Below are positions 11,250 to 21,400 of a DNA stretch of 64,000 nucleotides, piece after piece. The stretch is from contig OZ007506.1 of NCBI GenBank assembly GCA_963931865.1, positions 19,503,853 through 19,567,852 on the forward strand, in the 5' to 3' direction. The notes under the pieces were generated by a model that did no database searches, was not told where the DNA came from, and worked only from the letters and a program-made list of their open reading frames with translations. The stretch comes from Axinella damicornis. Its lineage: Eukaryota > Porifera > Demospongiae > Axinellida > Axinellidae. The translations under genes and the position numbers were made by a program. Position 1 is the stretch's first letter. Each line of letters starts with the position of its first letter.

Positions 11250-14200
11250 ATGGCTACAGCGATTGCGACGATACCAACGTTGAGTAAATCTCCGGAGAAG
11301 AAAGTGGAGAAACCGAAGGCTGATGGCTTCACCATCAAGGCTAGGATGAAGAACACAGCGGTGAGTCGGATAATTTTTCTGCTAGTCCACTGGCTAATTA
11401 TTATTGTGTCCGCGTTACCTGAGGCGGAAAGATTGAGGCCCTGTGGCAGCTAAGCCTCCCTAGCTTGTTTTGTTGTGTCTGTTGCTGTTGTTGTTTCTGT
11501 TGTTGTAGTGGTTGTTGTTGTTGCTGCTGTTGTTGTAGTGGTTGTTGTTGTTGTTGCTGTTGTTGTTGTTGTTTTTCTGCTGTTTAACTACTAAACATCA
11601 ATACATTACAGATGGAATTGTAGAACAGAGCAGTGGTAGATCAAGTCTAGGAATGGCCTCGGCAAGAATACTAGCCATGTTCCCACTAGTGTCAAGGCCA
11701 CACTCTTCCCTGCCTGTGTGTGAAGGGGTGTGGCCTAGAGACTAGGCTTCACCTGGAAATGAGGCTACAAGAACACCCAACTTTGTTTGATCGAGTGTGT
11801 GATCTCTTGAATCCATATCCCTATATTGATGACACTATTTGCTGCTCCAGGTTGCAGGGCCTCCAAAGGCAGGTGCATTCAAAGAGCGTCCAGCAAAGCC
11901 AACCTCCTTCAGGAAATTTTATGACAGAGGGGACTTCCCCATTGCCCTGGAGCATGACACCAAAGGAAACAAAATTGCATGGAAGGTGAGTGAAGGGGAT
12001 GGTGGAATAAATATTGTACGTGTATCCTTGTGAATGTTACTGCAATTGCAGCTTGTTCCTAGGCCCGTGCCGTTTTCAGTTTCATGATGAATGGCATTCT
12101 TTGTGAATCCGAAAACGGCACAGGCGAGAATAGATTAGGTGTACTGTTTCGACTTGTATCTACCAGATCTTCAGTCATTGTCGTACTCCTTCCCTCCCTC
12201 CCTCCCTCACTTCCTCCCCCCTCCCTCCCTCCCTCCCTCCCCCTCCCTCCCTCCCTCACTTCCTCCCCCCTCCCTCCCTCCCTCCCCCTCCCTCCCTCCC
12301 TCCCTCCCTCCCTCCCTCCCTCCCTCCCTCCCCCCTCCCTCCCTCCCCCCTCCCTCCCTTCCTTCCTCCCTCCCTCCCTCCCTCCCTCCCTCCCTCCCTC
12401 CCTCCCTCCCTCCCTCCCTCCCTCCCTCCCTCCCTCCCTCCCTCCCTCCCTCCCTCCCTCCCTCCCCCCTCCCTCCAGGTGGAGATTGAAAAGTTGGACT
12501 ACCACCACTATCTCCCTCTCTTCTTTGACGGTCTCTGTGAGACCAGCCACCCCTACGAGTTCTTTGCTAGGCAGGGCGTACACGACATGCTGGAACACGG
12601 GGGGTCTAAGATACTCCCTGTAATTCCACAGCTGATCATCCCCATTAAGAGTAAGTCTCTTTCTTTGTTGACATGTGTGTGTTTCCTAATTTTCCTTTTC
12701 CTGGCAGCTGACAATTAAGGTAGGAAGCACGGCATCGGCGAAATCGCGCAATTTTGCTCATGAATAATTAATGAGATGACGTCACTCGCATACGGTTATT
12801 TAGAGTTATTCATCTGTTTACGTTTTCCCATGGCGGCAACCGGAATAAACAAGGGGGGCTTCTCTCTTTGATGCGGCTAGCGGCCCTTTCGAGTTTCAAA
12901 TCGGTACTCTGATGTGGCCGTGCGGTACTTTGAAGATTTGTTTGAACACTCTTTTTTTTTCTTTTTCTTTTTTTTAAGTAAGAAGCTATTCTAGCTTATT
13001 GAATGTAGCGATGGGCTATCTGAGTGTGAATAGCTAGGTGGAGTGAGCAGGAATGTTTGTGGGTCTGCCGAAGTGGCCGAAGAACAGCCTGGAAAGTGAA
13101 CAGCATCCGACAGCTCCCTGGCCAAGGTAATCTAGAGAGTTGACCTTTCGGCATTACAGGCCCCGCCCATTTTCGTGTTAGGGCGAATTTGGTTGGTTTG
13201 GTAGCAGGACAGGGCTGGTGAGAGGGAGTAGATGTGTGGCCAAAACTCTGTAACCGAGAGGTGAACGTGGAAAAGCATCCCTATTTTTGCAGGGGGTAGG
13301 TTGACCTTTTGAAGAGTGCCCTTGGCTTGAGTCGGTTTTAGGTGGTGTGCGTGGAATTTTTTTTGAAAGCCTAGGGTAGCCAAACCTCTGTTTTTGAGGG
13401 TGGCAGTGAGTTTTGGGCTGTAGCCTGCAAGTGAGGAGAGCAGGTGGTAAATCCATCCGTAGTTTTTGGGCCTGTTTTGTGTGTGTATTGATGATGGGGT
13501 CAGAGTGTGGGTGGGGCCTTGGAGAGGGTCCAAATTTTCAGTTTCGTAGAGGGCCTTAAAATTGAGTTTTAGGGCATTTTCAAGCAGAGGGAGCAGTTTG
13601 ATGCAAAGTATTGCTGAAACTTGTGTACGCTTTGATGCTGCCCATTTATCCATCAACTTGGTTTCGGAGATCGCGGTACCCATGTTTCCTACCTTAATGA
13701 AGTATCTCACTGCATACAGTGCAATCATAATTATACAAGTTACACAACGTGGAAACAGTTATACCAACGTCATTTCATCACACTTTCCTCATAGCATAAT
13801 TATGGTTACTGTAGCAACCTGGCACTGCTCTGAGAGCAAATTACCTTCATATCTATGAGGAAGGAAGAATAAATTGTTTGGTAGTTCAGTTGAACTGTCG
13901 TGGAAAAGTCATCCATTGGTCGCTGGTTCAGGAGTAACCCTGTCTCTCGTTACTCTTGTTCTTGTGCTCTGACTGGAGGTCTCACGGGCTCTACCTGGCT
14001 TTGTGGGAGTGTGGTCAATGCAATGGCATATCTGCTAAGGCAGCACCACAAGTAGTTGGTTGCTGGGTGCCAGTGAGGCATTGCCCGACATGATTGTCAG
14101 TACAAATGGCCTTCCCTTCATGGGGATGCAGTAACTCAAAGGTACAGGCCCATGTCCCTGAACTCTCTGCACACACATTAGATGATGGTAGAAATGACTA

Positions 14201-14959
14201 AGAAACAATCATGTGCATCCTTCGATAGCTCAGTTGGTAGAGCGGTGGACTGTAGTGGGGAAGTTATCCATAGGTCGCTGGTTCAAATCCGGCTCGAAGG
14301 AGTCACTTTTTTTCTTAGTATCAAAGCTATTGTTCGTGCTATTAACCATCACGGATGAAATAAGGTAGAGCTGTCTTTGCAGAGCTGCTAGAGCTGAGCT
14401 GTCTTGCAGAGCTGGAAGTTGCAGGAGTGAAGGGTAAGGGAGAGAGGGTCTAGCGTATGTCAATTACTCACCATGACTTATGGCAACCTAGCAAACATTT
14501 CATTTCAATAGACCACAGAACACACCAGGTCGACCTCCAAGTCTTGCGAATGCAGGAATCTCACACATACTGAACACATGTGCAACTCATTATGGAGGGG
14601 TCCGTAAAAATGGGGACCTGGCCCCTGGGTCCCGATATTATTTTTCTGTGAATATGGGTACCCAGGCTCCCCACTTTTACTTGATGCTTATTCATTCTCC
14701 CCTCACAGATGCATTGAATACACGGAACAGGAAGGTGATCTGTACGACCTTGAAGGTGCTACAGCATTTGGTAGTGTCAGCAGACATGGTGGGGGAGGCC
14801 CTCGTGCCGTACTACCGACAGATCCTACCCATCCTTAACATCTACAAGAACATGAACTGTGAGTTGCATGTGGGAGGAATAGTGTTCATAGTTTTTACCA
14901 GGGTAGCCAAGATGGTGCTGCTTAGGATTAATTTTGTGAATCCCATTCAAGTGAAACAG

Positions 14960-14995
<36 letters not shown>

Positions 14996-15790
14996 ACCAC
15001 CACCACCACCACCACCACACACACACACACACCAACACACACCTATATCATCAACAATATTATTGTGCAATCTATGCTTCTCTGAACTTGTACTTCAGAG
15101 GATAGAGAGGCCTAGATACTGAGGGCCCTGGGCTGTAGTGTCTTGAGCATGCAAGGCGCTACTAGGGGCCCAAGGGTTTCTAAAGTTCATAGATCACATT
15201 AATTGGTTGAGGTATCTAGAGTGTAGCCCTCAATTTTAGACGGCTAAAAATTAATGATGGTGGATAAGTAATTATGCTTAGCGAGGAGTTGCTAGCATTT
15301 TATAGTGACAATACTCATGAGAGCAAGGTGGTTTCATCTGCGTTTGATATGCCAGAGTTTGAGTCCATCGTTGGCCCCACCGCTATAGTCTCAGGTCAGA
15401 CTATGCAGGAATAGATCAGATGCAATCAAAATACTGCTACTATGATATAGGTCTCTGTTAAAATACCATAAAATTCAGGTAATTTGAAATTGACCAATCA
15501 TATTCAGCACAATGGCCAGTTTTGCCGAATGTGTGATTGGTCAATTCATGTTTCAATATCCTGGAATTGACCACTCAAAACACTGCTACTATTGTGCATC
15601 ACAGACATCCATTCGCTTCCCTCTCACAGTGAACTCGGGCGATGGGATCGACTACAGCCAGCAAAAGCGGGAGAACATTGGTGATCTGATCCAGGAGACG
15701 CTGGAGGCCTTTGAGCTCCACGGTGGGGAGGATGCCTTTATCAACATCAAATACATGGTGCCCACCTATGAATCATGCCTGCTAAACTAG
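11250..15790 (+). CDS. PACRG: Parkin co-regulated gene protein (ciliary microtubule inner protein)
   Basis: Five exons: 11,250-11,360, 11,851-11,985, 12,479-12,650, 14,709-14,858 and 15,630-15,790. They total 729 nt and encode 242 aa plus TAG. Every border is GT-AG and every phase fits. The protein contains the highly conserved core: [106 protein letters not shown], and the terminal [15 protein letters not shown] lies in the inner junction between the A and B tubules of axonemal doublets and is needed for motile cilia and flagella. The N-terminus is short, as in many invertebrate orthologues. Introns hold a (GTT)n tract, a long (CCCT)n tract, a TTAA transposon, a tRNA-Tyr gene and a poly-C run. 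Partial copies of exon 4 occur at 41.9-42.1 kb and 56.8-57.1 kb. Confidence 0.97.
11460..11580. repeat. (GTT)n/(GCT)n triplet repeat in PACRG intron 1
   Basis: A run of TTGTTGTTGCTG words lies between exons 1 and 2. Confidence 0.9.
12187..12476. repeat. (CCCT)n microsatellite ending at the PACRG exon 3 acceptor
   Basis: About 290 bp of CCCT with occasional CCCC and ACTT interruptions form the polypyrimidine tract directly before CCAG|GTGGAG at 12,478/12,479. Length change here could affect splicing of exon 3. Confidence 0.95.
12719..13693. mobile_element. TTAA-flanked DNA transposon (piggyBac/Kolobok type), non-autonomous
   Basis: A 975-bp insert in PACRG intron 3 is flanked by TTAA on both sides (12,715-12,718 and 13,694-13,697). 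Its ends are imperfect inverted repeats: GGTAGGAAGCACGG on the left and the inverse of GGTAGGAAACATGG on the right. TTAA target duplications are the mark of piggyBac and Kolobok elements. A 198-aa open frame on - (13,132-13,728) covers its right half and runs past the right end. It resembles no transposase I know, and no DDD motif is evident. The element is either a defective derivative or carries captured host sequence. Confidence 0.65.
13876..13935 (+). pseudogene. Decayed tRNA-Tyr copy
   Basis: The stretch from about gtagttcagttg to atccattggtcgctggttca matches the tRNA-Tyr at 14,219, including the intron region (CTGTCGTGGAAAAGTC against CTGTAGTGGGGAAGTT). The acceptor stem, anticodon and B box are degraded. 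It is a local duplicate of the functional gene 340 bp downstream. Confidence 0.65.
14219..14301 (+). tRNA. tRNA-Tyr (GTA anticodon) with 10-nt intron
   Basis: The seven-base acceptor stem CCTTCGA / TCGAAGG is perfect, followed by discriminator A. The D-arm is GCTCAGTTGGTAGAGC. The anticodon stem GTGGA / TCCAT encloses loop CTGTAGA with anticodon GTA at 14,252-14,254. A 10-nt intron (TGGGGAAGTT, 14,256-14,265) follows position 37. The B box is GGTTCAAATCC. An intron one base 3' of the anticodon is the rule for nuclear tRNA-Tyr. A 3' T-run terminator (TTTTTTT) begins about 6 bases downstream. It lies in sense within PACRG intron 3. Confidence 0.95.
14963..15033. repeat. Poly-C run followed by (CCA)n and (CA)n
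   Basis: 33 consecutive C (14,963-14,995), then CCA triplets, then CA dinucleotides, in PACRG intron 4. Confidence 0.95.
15484..15551. repeat. Imperfect hairpin before PACRG exon 5
   Basis: GAAATTGACCAATCATATTC and its inverse GTGTGATTGGTCAATTC surround a 30-base loop. It is probably a small foldback relic; no function is inferred. Confidence 0.4.
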
Positions 15791-16235
15791 TTGTACAGAC
15801 GTACTGTGTGTGCCATATACCTGTGATGGTTGTTTTCATTTACACACATGCTTGTATCCTGGTGGCAGTTTATCACTTTCACATGCACACATGAACTGTG
15901 ATTATTGTGACATCTGTACACACATAAACTGTGCACTAGATTCATAAATGCATGATTTTTCTGAACTGTCTCACACAGCTCACATACTGTGTGGAGCTTG
16001 TGGAGGGTACTGTATTTATTCCATACTTCAGTGCAGCCACATTCATATGCACATCCTTGAGAACAAACTGCAGAATAAGTAGCTGACAGCTATGCATGCG
16101 TGATCATGACAAATTACAATCAGCTAGAAAGCTCTGTTCAGTCATTACAACATAATTTGCATAGTAAGTGATGATTCTGCCCAAGTTATTCATCACTGTT
16201 AAACCTAGTGTGGTGGTACCTATGCAGGTTCTTTC

Positions 16236-16281
<46 letters not shown>

Positions 16282-16515
16282 ATGTGGGTATGACACTATG
16301 TCAGACCAGGTAGTACTTTCAAAGCACAATAATTAACACAAGGTTGACTACTCTTGCCACATACACTCCCATCTGTTGGCGCCTCACTCTGAATGGTCAG
16401 ACCATACCACAACAGTAAAATGTACACTGAACAGACAACAATAAGAGCTTGAATAAAATATGGATGCTAGGACTGGTGATGTAAAATGAACCAGGAGCTT
16501 GACTAGTCCTCTGAG
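15791..16515. other. Spacer between PACRG and the TFII-I-like copy Z; left edge of the tandem unit near 16,030
   Basis: There is no coding exon. From about 16,030 (acttcagtgcagccac) the sequence matches 42,645 onward and 57,598 onward, so this is the left limit of the segment shared by all three copies. A run of about 45 C lies at 16,237-16,281. The two genes that meet here, PACRG (+) and copy Z (-), are convergent. Confidence 0.7.
16237..16281. repeat. Poly-C run of about 45
   Basis: This is the longest homopolymer in the window. The paralogous place in copies Y and X (near 42,860 and 57,812) reads ctttcctcctgc, so the run expanded only here. Confidence 0.95.
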
Positions 16516-17172
16516 TCACTGCGTGGCCTCCTCCTCTGCTCCGATGTGGAGCTCTCCCGGGTTGACCAGGGAGGCCATGGAGTCTGTTGCTATCTCCACC
16601 TCCGCCAGGGGTGCTGTGCTGTCATGGAAGGACTGGGGAGCGGGAGGGAGGAGGGAAGAGGGGGAAGGGAGGAGGAGGAAGGGAGGAGAGAGATCAATGA
16701 GAAGCATGAGAGACTCGACTAAGGCCCATCTTGGCACAACTGGTAACATGGATGAACTATTCAGTTTTATGCAAGCTTGAGTACAGCAGCCTATACAGAA
16801 AGCGCACCAGGAAAACCACAATTTTTGAGTACTGGGAAAATGCCCCACCCCCTTACATTTTAGGTGGGAGGACCTAGATTCATACATGCAGACTTGAAAC
16901 ACCACCTTATTGTAGCCAAAACGTGAACTCTCTCAAATGCAGCAGGAGAAGAGGGAGATGTGGGAGAGGATGGAGGGGGTAAGTTGAGTTGCAAGATTGC
17001 ACTGTGCTTATTGCAGTAAATTATTTTAAGTGCTACTCACGTGACCCTCAACGAATCAGACGCCTCAGAATCCATCACATGTGACTGAACATTAAATCGC
17101 TTAATCCACACTAAGTCTTTTCAAAAACCAACGGCTGTCTTGGGTCAGTGAGTTGCACTAAGTAGCTTTTAG

Positions 17173-17898
17173 ATACCAGTTTGCAGTGCATTACGGGGTT
17201 TAGTGCACTTGGGCAATCTAGTTAAGGTTACGGGATCCCTGCACGCGGATACGCGCACCGTATACTTAATTAAGCGCTATTTCATAGTTTTTTGTCGCCA
17301 AAAATAAAGCCGTGTGATCCGACCTGGACTTGGAAGACCGTATTGAAATAGGCACAAACAGTATAGAAAGGGCCGGACGAAGCGTTTTTGTAAATACTGA
17401 CGACCGTTCCAAAGTTATACGACGCTGTATTCCAAAGAGGGAAGTCAAGATGGCGGTTATTCGCACTCAAGAGTCGTTCTTTCGAGGACTGCTCAGCCTA
17501 GCCACAAAACGCTTACGTCCCGCCCTAGAGCTTCCTATGGCGTGTCTCCCAGTAGAATCGAGTTGCTTGCGGTCTTTGCACTGGAGATTTTTGGCGAATA
17601 GTTTGCTGGAACTGATTTAACCAGTGTACAACAGCTACAGTGTGAGCTACTGTAATGATGATTAGTCTGCATGTTGACTACCCTCCCTGCTTTGTGTCGA
17701 GTAAGTTTGATTTCACTAGCTTCATTTTTGTGGGAGAAAAATGGGCTTGAACAAATTTTCTGGCCACGCCCACCGCGCGGGGATCCCGTAACCTCAACGG
17801 TCTTGGACAGATAATGTACTCGCCTTCGGCTCGAGCATTATCTCGCCTGACCGTTAACCCTCGTGCACTAAACCCTGTAATGCACTGCAAACTGGTAT
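17173..17898. mobile_element. Inverted-repeat MITE (ATACCAGTTTGC ends) carrying a nested element
   Basis: The left end, ATACCAGTTTGCAGTGCATT and on through GTGCAC, is inverted at the right end as GTGCAC through AATGCACTGCAAACTGGTAT. The unbroken paralogue in copy X (58,910-59,054) is only 145 bp. The extra 580 bp here is therefore a later insertion (17,220-17,800). Copy Y lacks this MITE. Confidence 0.75.
17220..17800. mobile_element. Nested transposon with GTTAAGGTTACGGGAT ends
   Basis: The left end GTTAAGGTTACGGGATCCC faces the right end GGGATCCCGTAACCTCAACG. The empty site in copy X reads gggcaagtcttgg. The duplicated target may be the three bases TCT, but this is not certain. A 96-codon frame (17,330-17,620, +) has no recognised domain. 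The same end sequence recurs near 46,383 and 47,508. Confidence 0.6.
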
Positions 17899-18033
17899 TT
17901 GAATATTACATAGCGCACTGTTACTTCCACATCTGTGTCAATATACCCTCTGATCGTTCTAACAGAGGTATGGTTTATTCAAGTGTGTGCCCCCTTCTCT
18001 CTGAACCAGTTACACACGCACCTGTGAGAGTTG

Positions 18034-18124
18034 TAGCCTCGTTCCCAGGCCTACCCCGTTTTTTAGGCCTGGTCAACGGAAACCGAAGAACAGAAAAAAC
18101 GGGATAGGCCTGGGAACGAGGCTA
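18034..18124. mobile_element. Foldback MITE, TAGCCTCG family
   Basis: TAGCCTCGTTCCCAGGCCTA faces GATAGGCCTGGGAACGAGGCTA. It is flanked by TGAGAGTTG on both sides. The same insertion at the same site occurs in copy X (59,190-59,299), so it predates the duplication. Confidence 0.85.
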
Positions 18125-18152
18125 TGAGAGTTGTGGGCCTAGTTTGAGGAAG

Positions 18153-18157
18153 GTGAT
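18153..18157. repeat. Target-site duplication of the gypsy element, left
   Basis: GTGAT is repeated at 22,782-22,786 on the other side of the element. The uninterrupted paralogue in copy X reads aaggtgatcccccc. Confidence 0.95.
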
Positions 18158-18404
18158 TGTGGTAAACTTGTTATTTCGTTCTGGTTTATTGCATTTTATA
18201 TTGTTAGCCGGCTAGCGGACGCCGCAGCGGCCGCCGCTGTTTGTCCTTATAATTTGTGTAGAACACGTGTTCTGTTAGTTCTCTCAGTTTTGTCAGTTGT
18301 GTGCTGTGTACACGTTGGCCATTTTTATAGAGACAAATTTTGCACTATTTAAGTTGGTCGTTACTGGCTGGGGGTTTACTAGCCGCGCTTCTCAAGTTAC
18401 CACA
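18158..18404 (+). repeat. 5' LTR of the gypsy element
   Basis: 247 bp, begins TGTGGTAAAC and ends GTTACCACA. It contains a GC-rich patch (GCCGCAGCGGCCGCCGC) and the palindrome AACACGTGTT. Confidence 0.97.
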
Positions 18405-18406
18405 AG

Positions 18407-18425
18407 TGGCGACGAGTGACGGGAT
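18407..18425 (+). other. Primer-binding site, tRNA-Ser type
   Basis: TGGCGACGAGTGACGGGAT starts two bases after the LTR. Its first ten bases complement the CTCGTCGCCA 3' end of a eukaryotic tRNA-Ser, the likely primer of minus-strand synthesis. Confidence 0.7.
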
Positions 18426-18437
18426 TCGTTTCAGCGC

Positions 18438-21400
18438 ATGATGGCTAGTACCGTTGTCTATGGCCGAATGCAGTCTTTTGTTCCGTCAACGGAATCGATT
18501 TCAGCCTACTTGGAGAGGCTCGATTTATACTTTACTGCTAACGGCATCGAAAGTGAGAAACAGGTCCCCGTTTTGTTGACTGTCATCGGACCGGAGAACT
18601 ACACTCTGCTCCGAGGCCTGGTCGCCCCTGCCGCTCCTAAAGACAAGACCCTCGAAGAACTGAAAGCCAGTCTCACAAACCATTTCGAGCCCAAGACACT
18701 CGTGATCGCTGAGCGTTTTCGGTTTTACCGAAGGACTCAAATTGTCGGAGAGAGCGTAGCCGAGTTTGTAGCTGCACTCCGGAAGCTGTCCATACACTGT
18801 AAATTTGGAGATTTCCTCGATGAAGCCCTCCGTGATCGTCTGGTCTGTGGTTTGCGAGATGAAACCACTCAAAAGCGCCTACTAGCAGAAGCTGCTCTTG
18901 ACCTTGCAGGTGCTATCACTATCGCTCAAAGTATCGAGTCAGCCGGTCAGAAGGTGAAGGAAATCAATAATCCAGTTTCTGCCCCAGAAGAGTCTGTGAT
19001 GCGGATCAAGCCCACTTCCACAAACACTGGAAAATCCTCCTGTCATCGTTGTGGCCGACATCCTGCAGGAATGCCCTGCCGGTTCAAAGACGCTACATGT
19101 CATCGATGCGGAAAAGTTGGACATATAGCCCCTGTGTGCCGCAAGAAGGGGAGTCCAAAGAAGCATCCACCTTCACAGACGCAGGAGAAACAAGTATCAT
19201 CTGAGCCCACAGATCCCCTTGAGGATATTGCTCTCTATAATATTCACAAAACTGACTCAAGTGCTCCGCCCATACATGTCACCATGCAAGTCAACCAGAA
19301 GTCCCTGAAGTTTGAAGTGGACACGGGTGCAGCTGTCTCGGTGATTTCAGAAAGCACCCGTAGGTCTGTTTTTCCAGACAGCAGACTCTGGAAGTCAGAT
19401 ATCACACTACGTACCTACACGGGAGAAGCCATGACTGTTCTAGGTGAGCTTCGTGACCTCACTGTGGAGTACCGTGGTCAGTGCGTGAAGGGATTGTCTC
19501 TGATGGTTGTCAAGGGGACTGGCTCTACATTGCTAGGCCGGGATTGGTTAAGTCGTGTGAGACTTGACTGGCCAGGGATCAAGGCAATATCTCAGTGTGA
19601 GGATGCACTCAAGTCCCTCTTGGATGAGTTCAGTGATGTCTTTGCTCCAGGAGTGGGCACCATCAAGGGTTTCGAAGCCAAACTCCACATTCCCAAGGAA
19701 GCCCACCCAAAGTTCTTTAAGCCTCGTACTGTCCCTTTTGCCTTGCGAGAAGCTGTGGAGGAAGAACTGGCTCGGTTGGAGCAGGAAGGTGTCATCAAGA
19801 GAGTGAAGAGCAGCGATTGGGCCGCTCCAATTGTTTGTGTCCCAAAGAAGAATGGGAAAGTCCGTATTTGCGGAGATTTCAAGGTGACCGCAAATAGAGT
19901 GCTGGAGGTGGACCAGTACCCCTTGCCTCGGCCAGAGGACATTTTTGCCAGATTGGCTGGAGGCAAGAGATTCTCTACCCTTGACCTTTCTCAGGCGTAC
20001 CATCAGCTGATGCTTGATGAGGAGTCGCGCAAGTTGGTTACCGTCAACACTCATCGTGGGTTGTTTCAATATCAACGATTGCCTTTTGGCATAGCCTCCG
20101 CGCCTGCTGTGTTCCAGCAAGTTATGGATACAATCCTCCAAGACATACCTGGCACGATGTGCTATTTGGACGACATCATCGTCACGGGATCGACAGAGGA
20201 GGAACATCTCCGTAATCTGCGAGCAGTGTTGGAGCGTCTCCGTCAGCATGGAATTCGCCTGAACCAAGCCAAGTGTGAGTTCATGCAAAGTCAGGTTGAA
20301 TATTTGGGTCACAAAATTGACGCTGAGGGGATACATGCCACTGATAGTAAATTGGAAGCTATCTTACAGGCCCCGACCCCTAAGAATGTGCACCAATTAC
20401 GGTCTTTTCTGGGTCTATTGAATTATTACTGCCGATTTATTCCCAATTTGGCCTCAATAATTCACCCCCTCAATGAGTTGTTGCACAAGGACCACAAGTG
20501 GAAGTGGTCTAAGCAGTGTGATGAGAGCTTCAGGGTAGCCAAAGAAAAGCTGATCTCACCCAATCTGTTAGTGCACTTTGACCCCAGCCTGCCAGTCAAA
20601 GTAGCAGGTGATGCGTCAGCCTACGGCGTGGGTGCTGTAATCTCTCATGTCATGCCTGACAATACTGAAAGGCCTATAGCCTTTGCCTCCCATACCCTTA
20701 CCAGCAGTGAGCGTAACTACTCCCAGGTAGAAAAGGAGGCCCTTGCCCTAGTCTTTGCTGTGAGGAAATTCCACACATACCTTTACGGGCGCAAATTTGT
20801 TTTGGTCACAGACCATAAGCCTTTGACTACAATCTTGGGACCCAAGAAGGGTATTCCTGTGATGGCTGCTGCTCGATTGCAGCGCTGGGCTTTGATTTTG
20901 TCAGCATACTCGTACGAGATCGAGTTCCGCCCAACAGACTGTCATGCCAATGCTGATGGCTTATCTCGTCTCCCACTCAGCACAACTCTCACTGACGGTG
21001 ATTCTAGTGAACCGCATGTTTTTAACATATCACAGATGGAAAGTCTACCTGTGACGAGGACACAGCTCCGTCAGGCAACACGAAATGACCAGGTGTTGTC
21101 CCAGGTGTTGCAATACATGCAAAAAGGGTGGCCTGTTCCTATTGATGCAAAATCACCTCTTTATCCTTTCTCCACTCGGAAGTTGGAGTTGACGGTGGAG
21201 GAGGGTTGCCTACTGTGGGGGATGCGTGTCATTGTGCCGTCAAAACTCCGAAGTAGACTTCTTCAGGAGCTGCACAGAGACCACCCAGGTATCAGTCGCA
21301 TGAAACAGGTCGCTCGTAGCTACATCTGGTGGCCTGGACTAGATGGGCAGATTGAAAAGCTTGCCAAATCATGTGAGACATGCCTAGCAGTAAAGCACAA

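Noticed and set aside
12084..12623. 179-codon frames on both strands
   Set aside because: They run through the (CCCT)n tract; the real coding part is PACRG exon 3 in another frame.
17330..17620. 96-codon frame on +
   Set aside because: It lies inside a non-autonomous transposon with no recognised motif; not enough evidence for a gene.
19548..20336. 262-codon frame on -
   Set aside because: It is antisense to the reverse transcriptase region of the gypsy element, has no domain, and is a codon-usage shadow.
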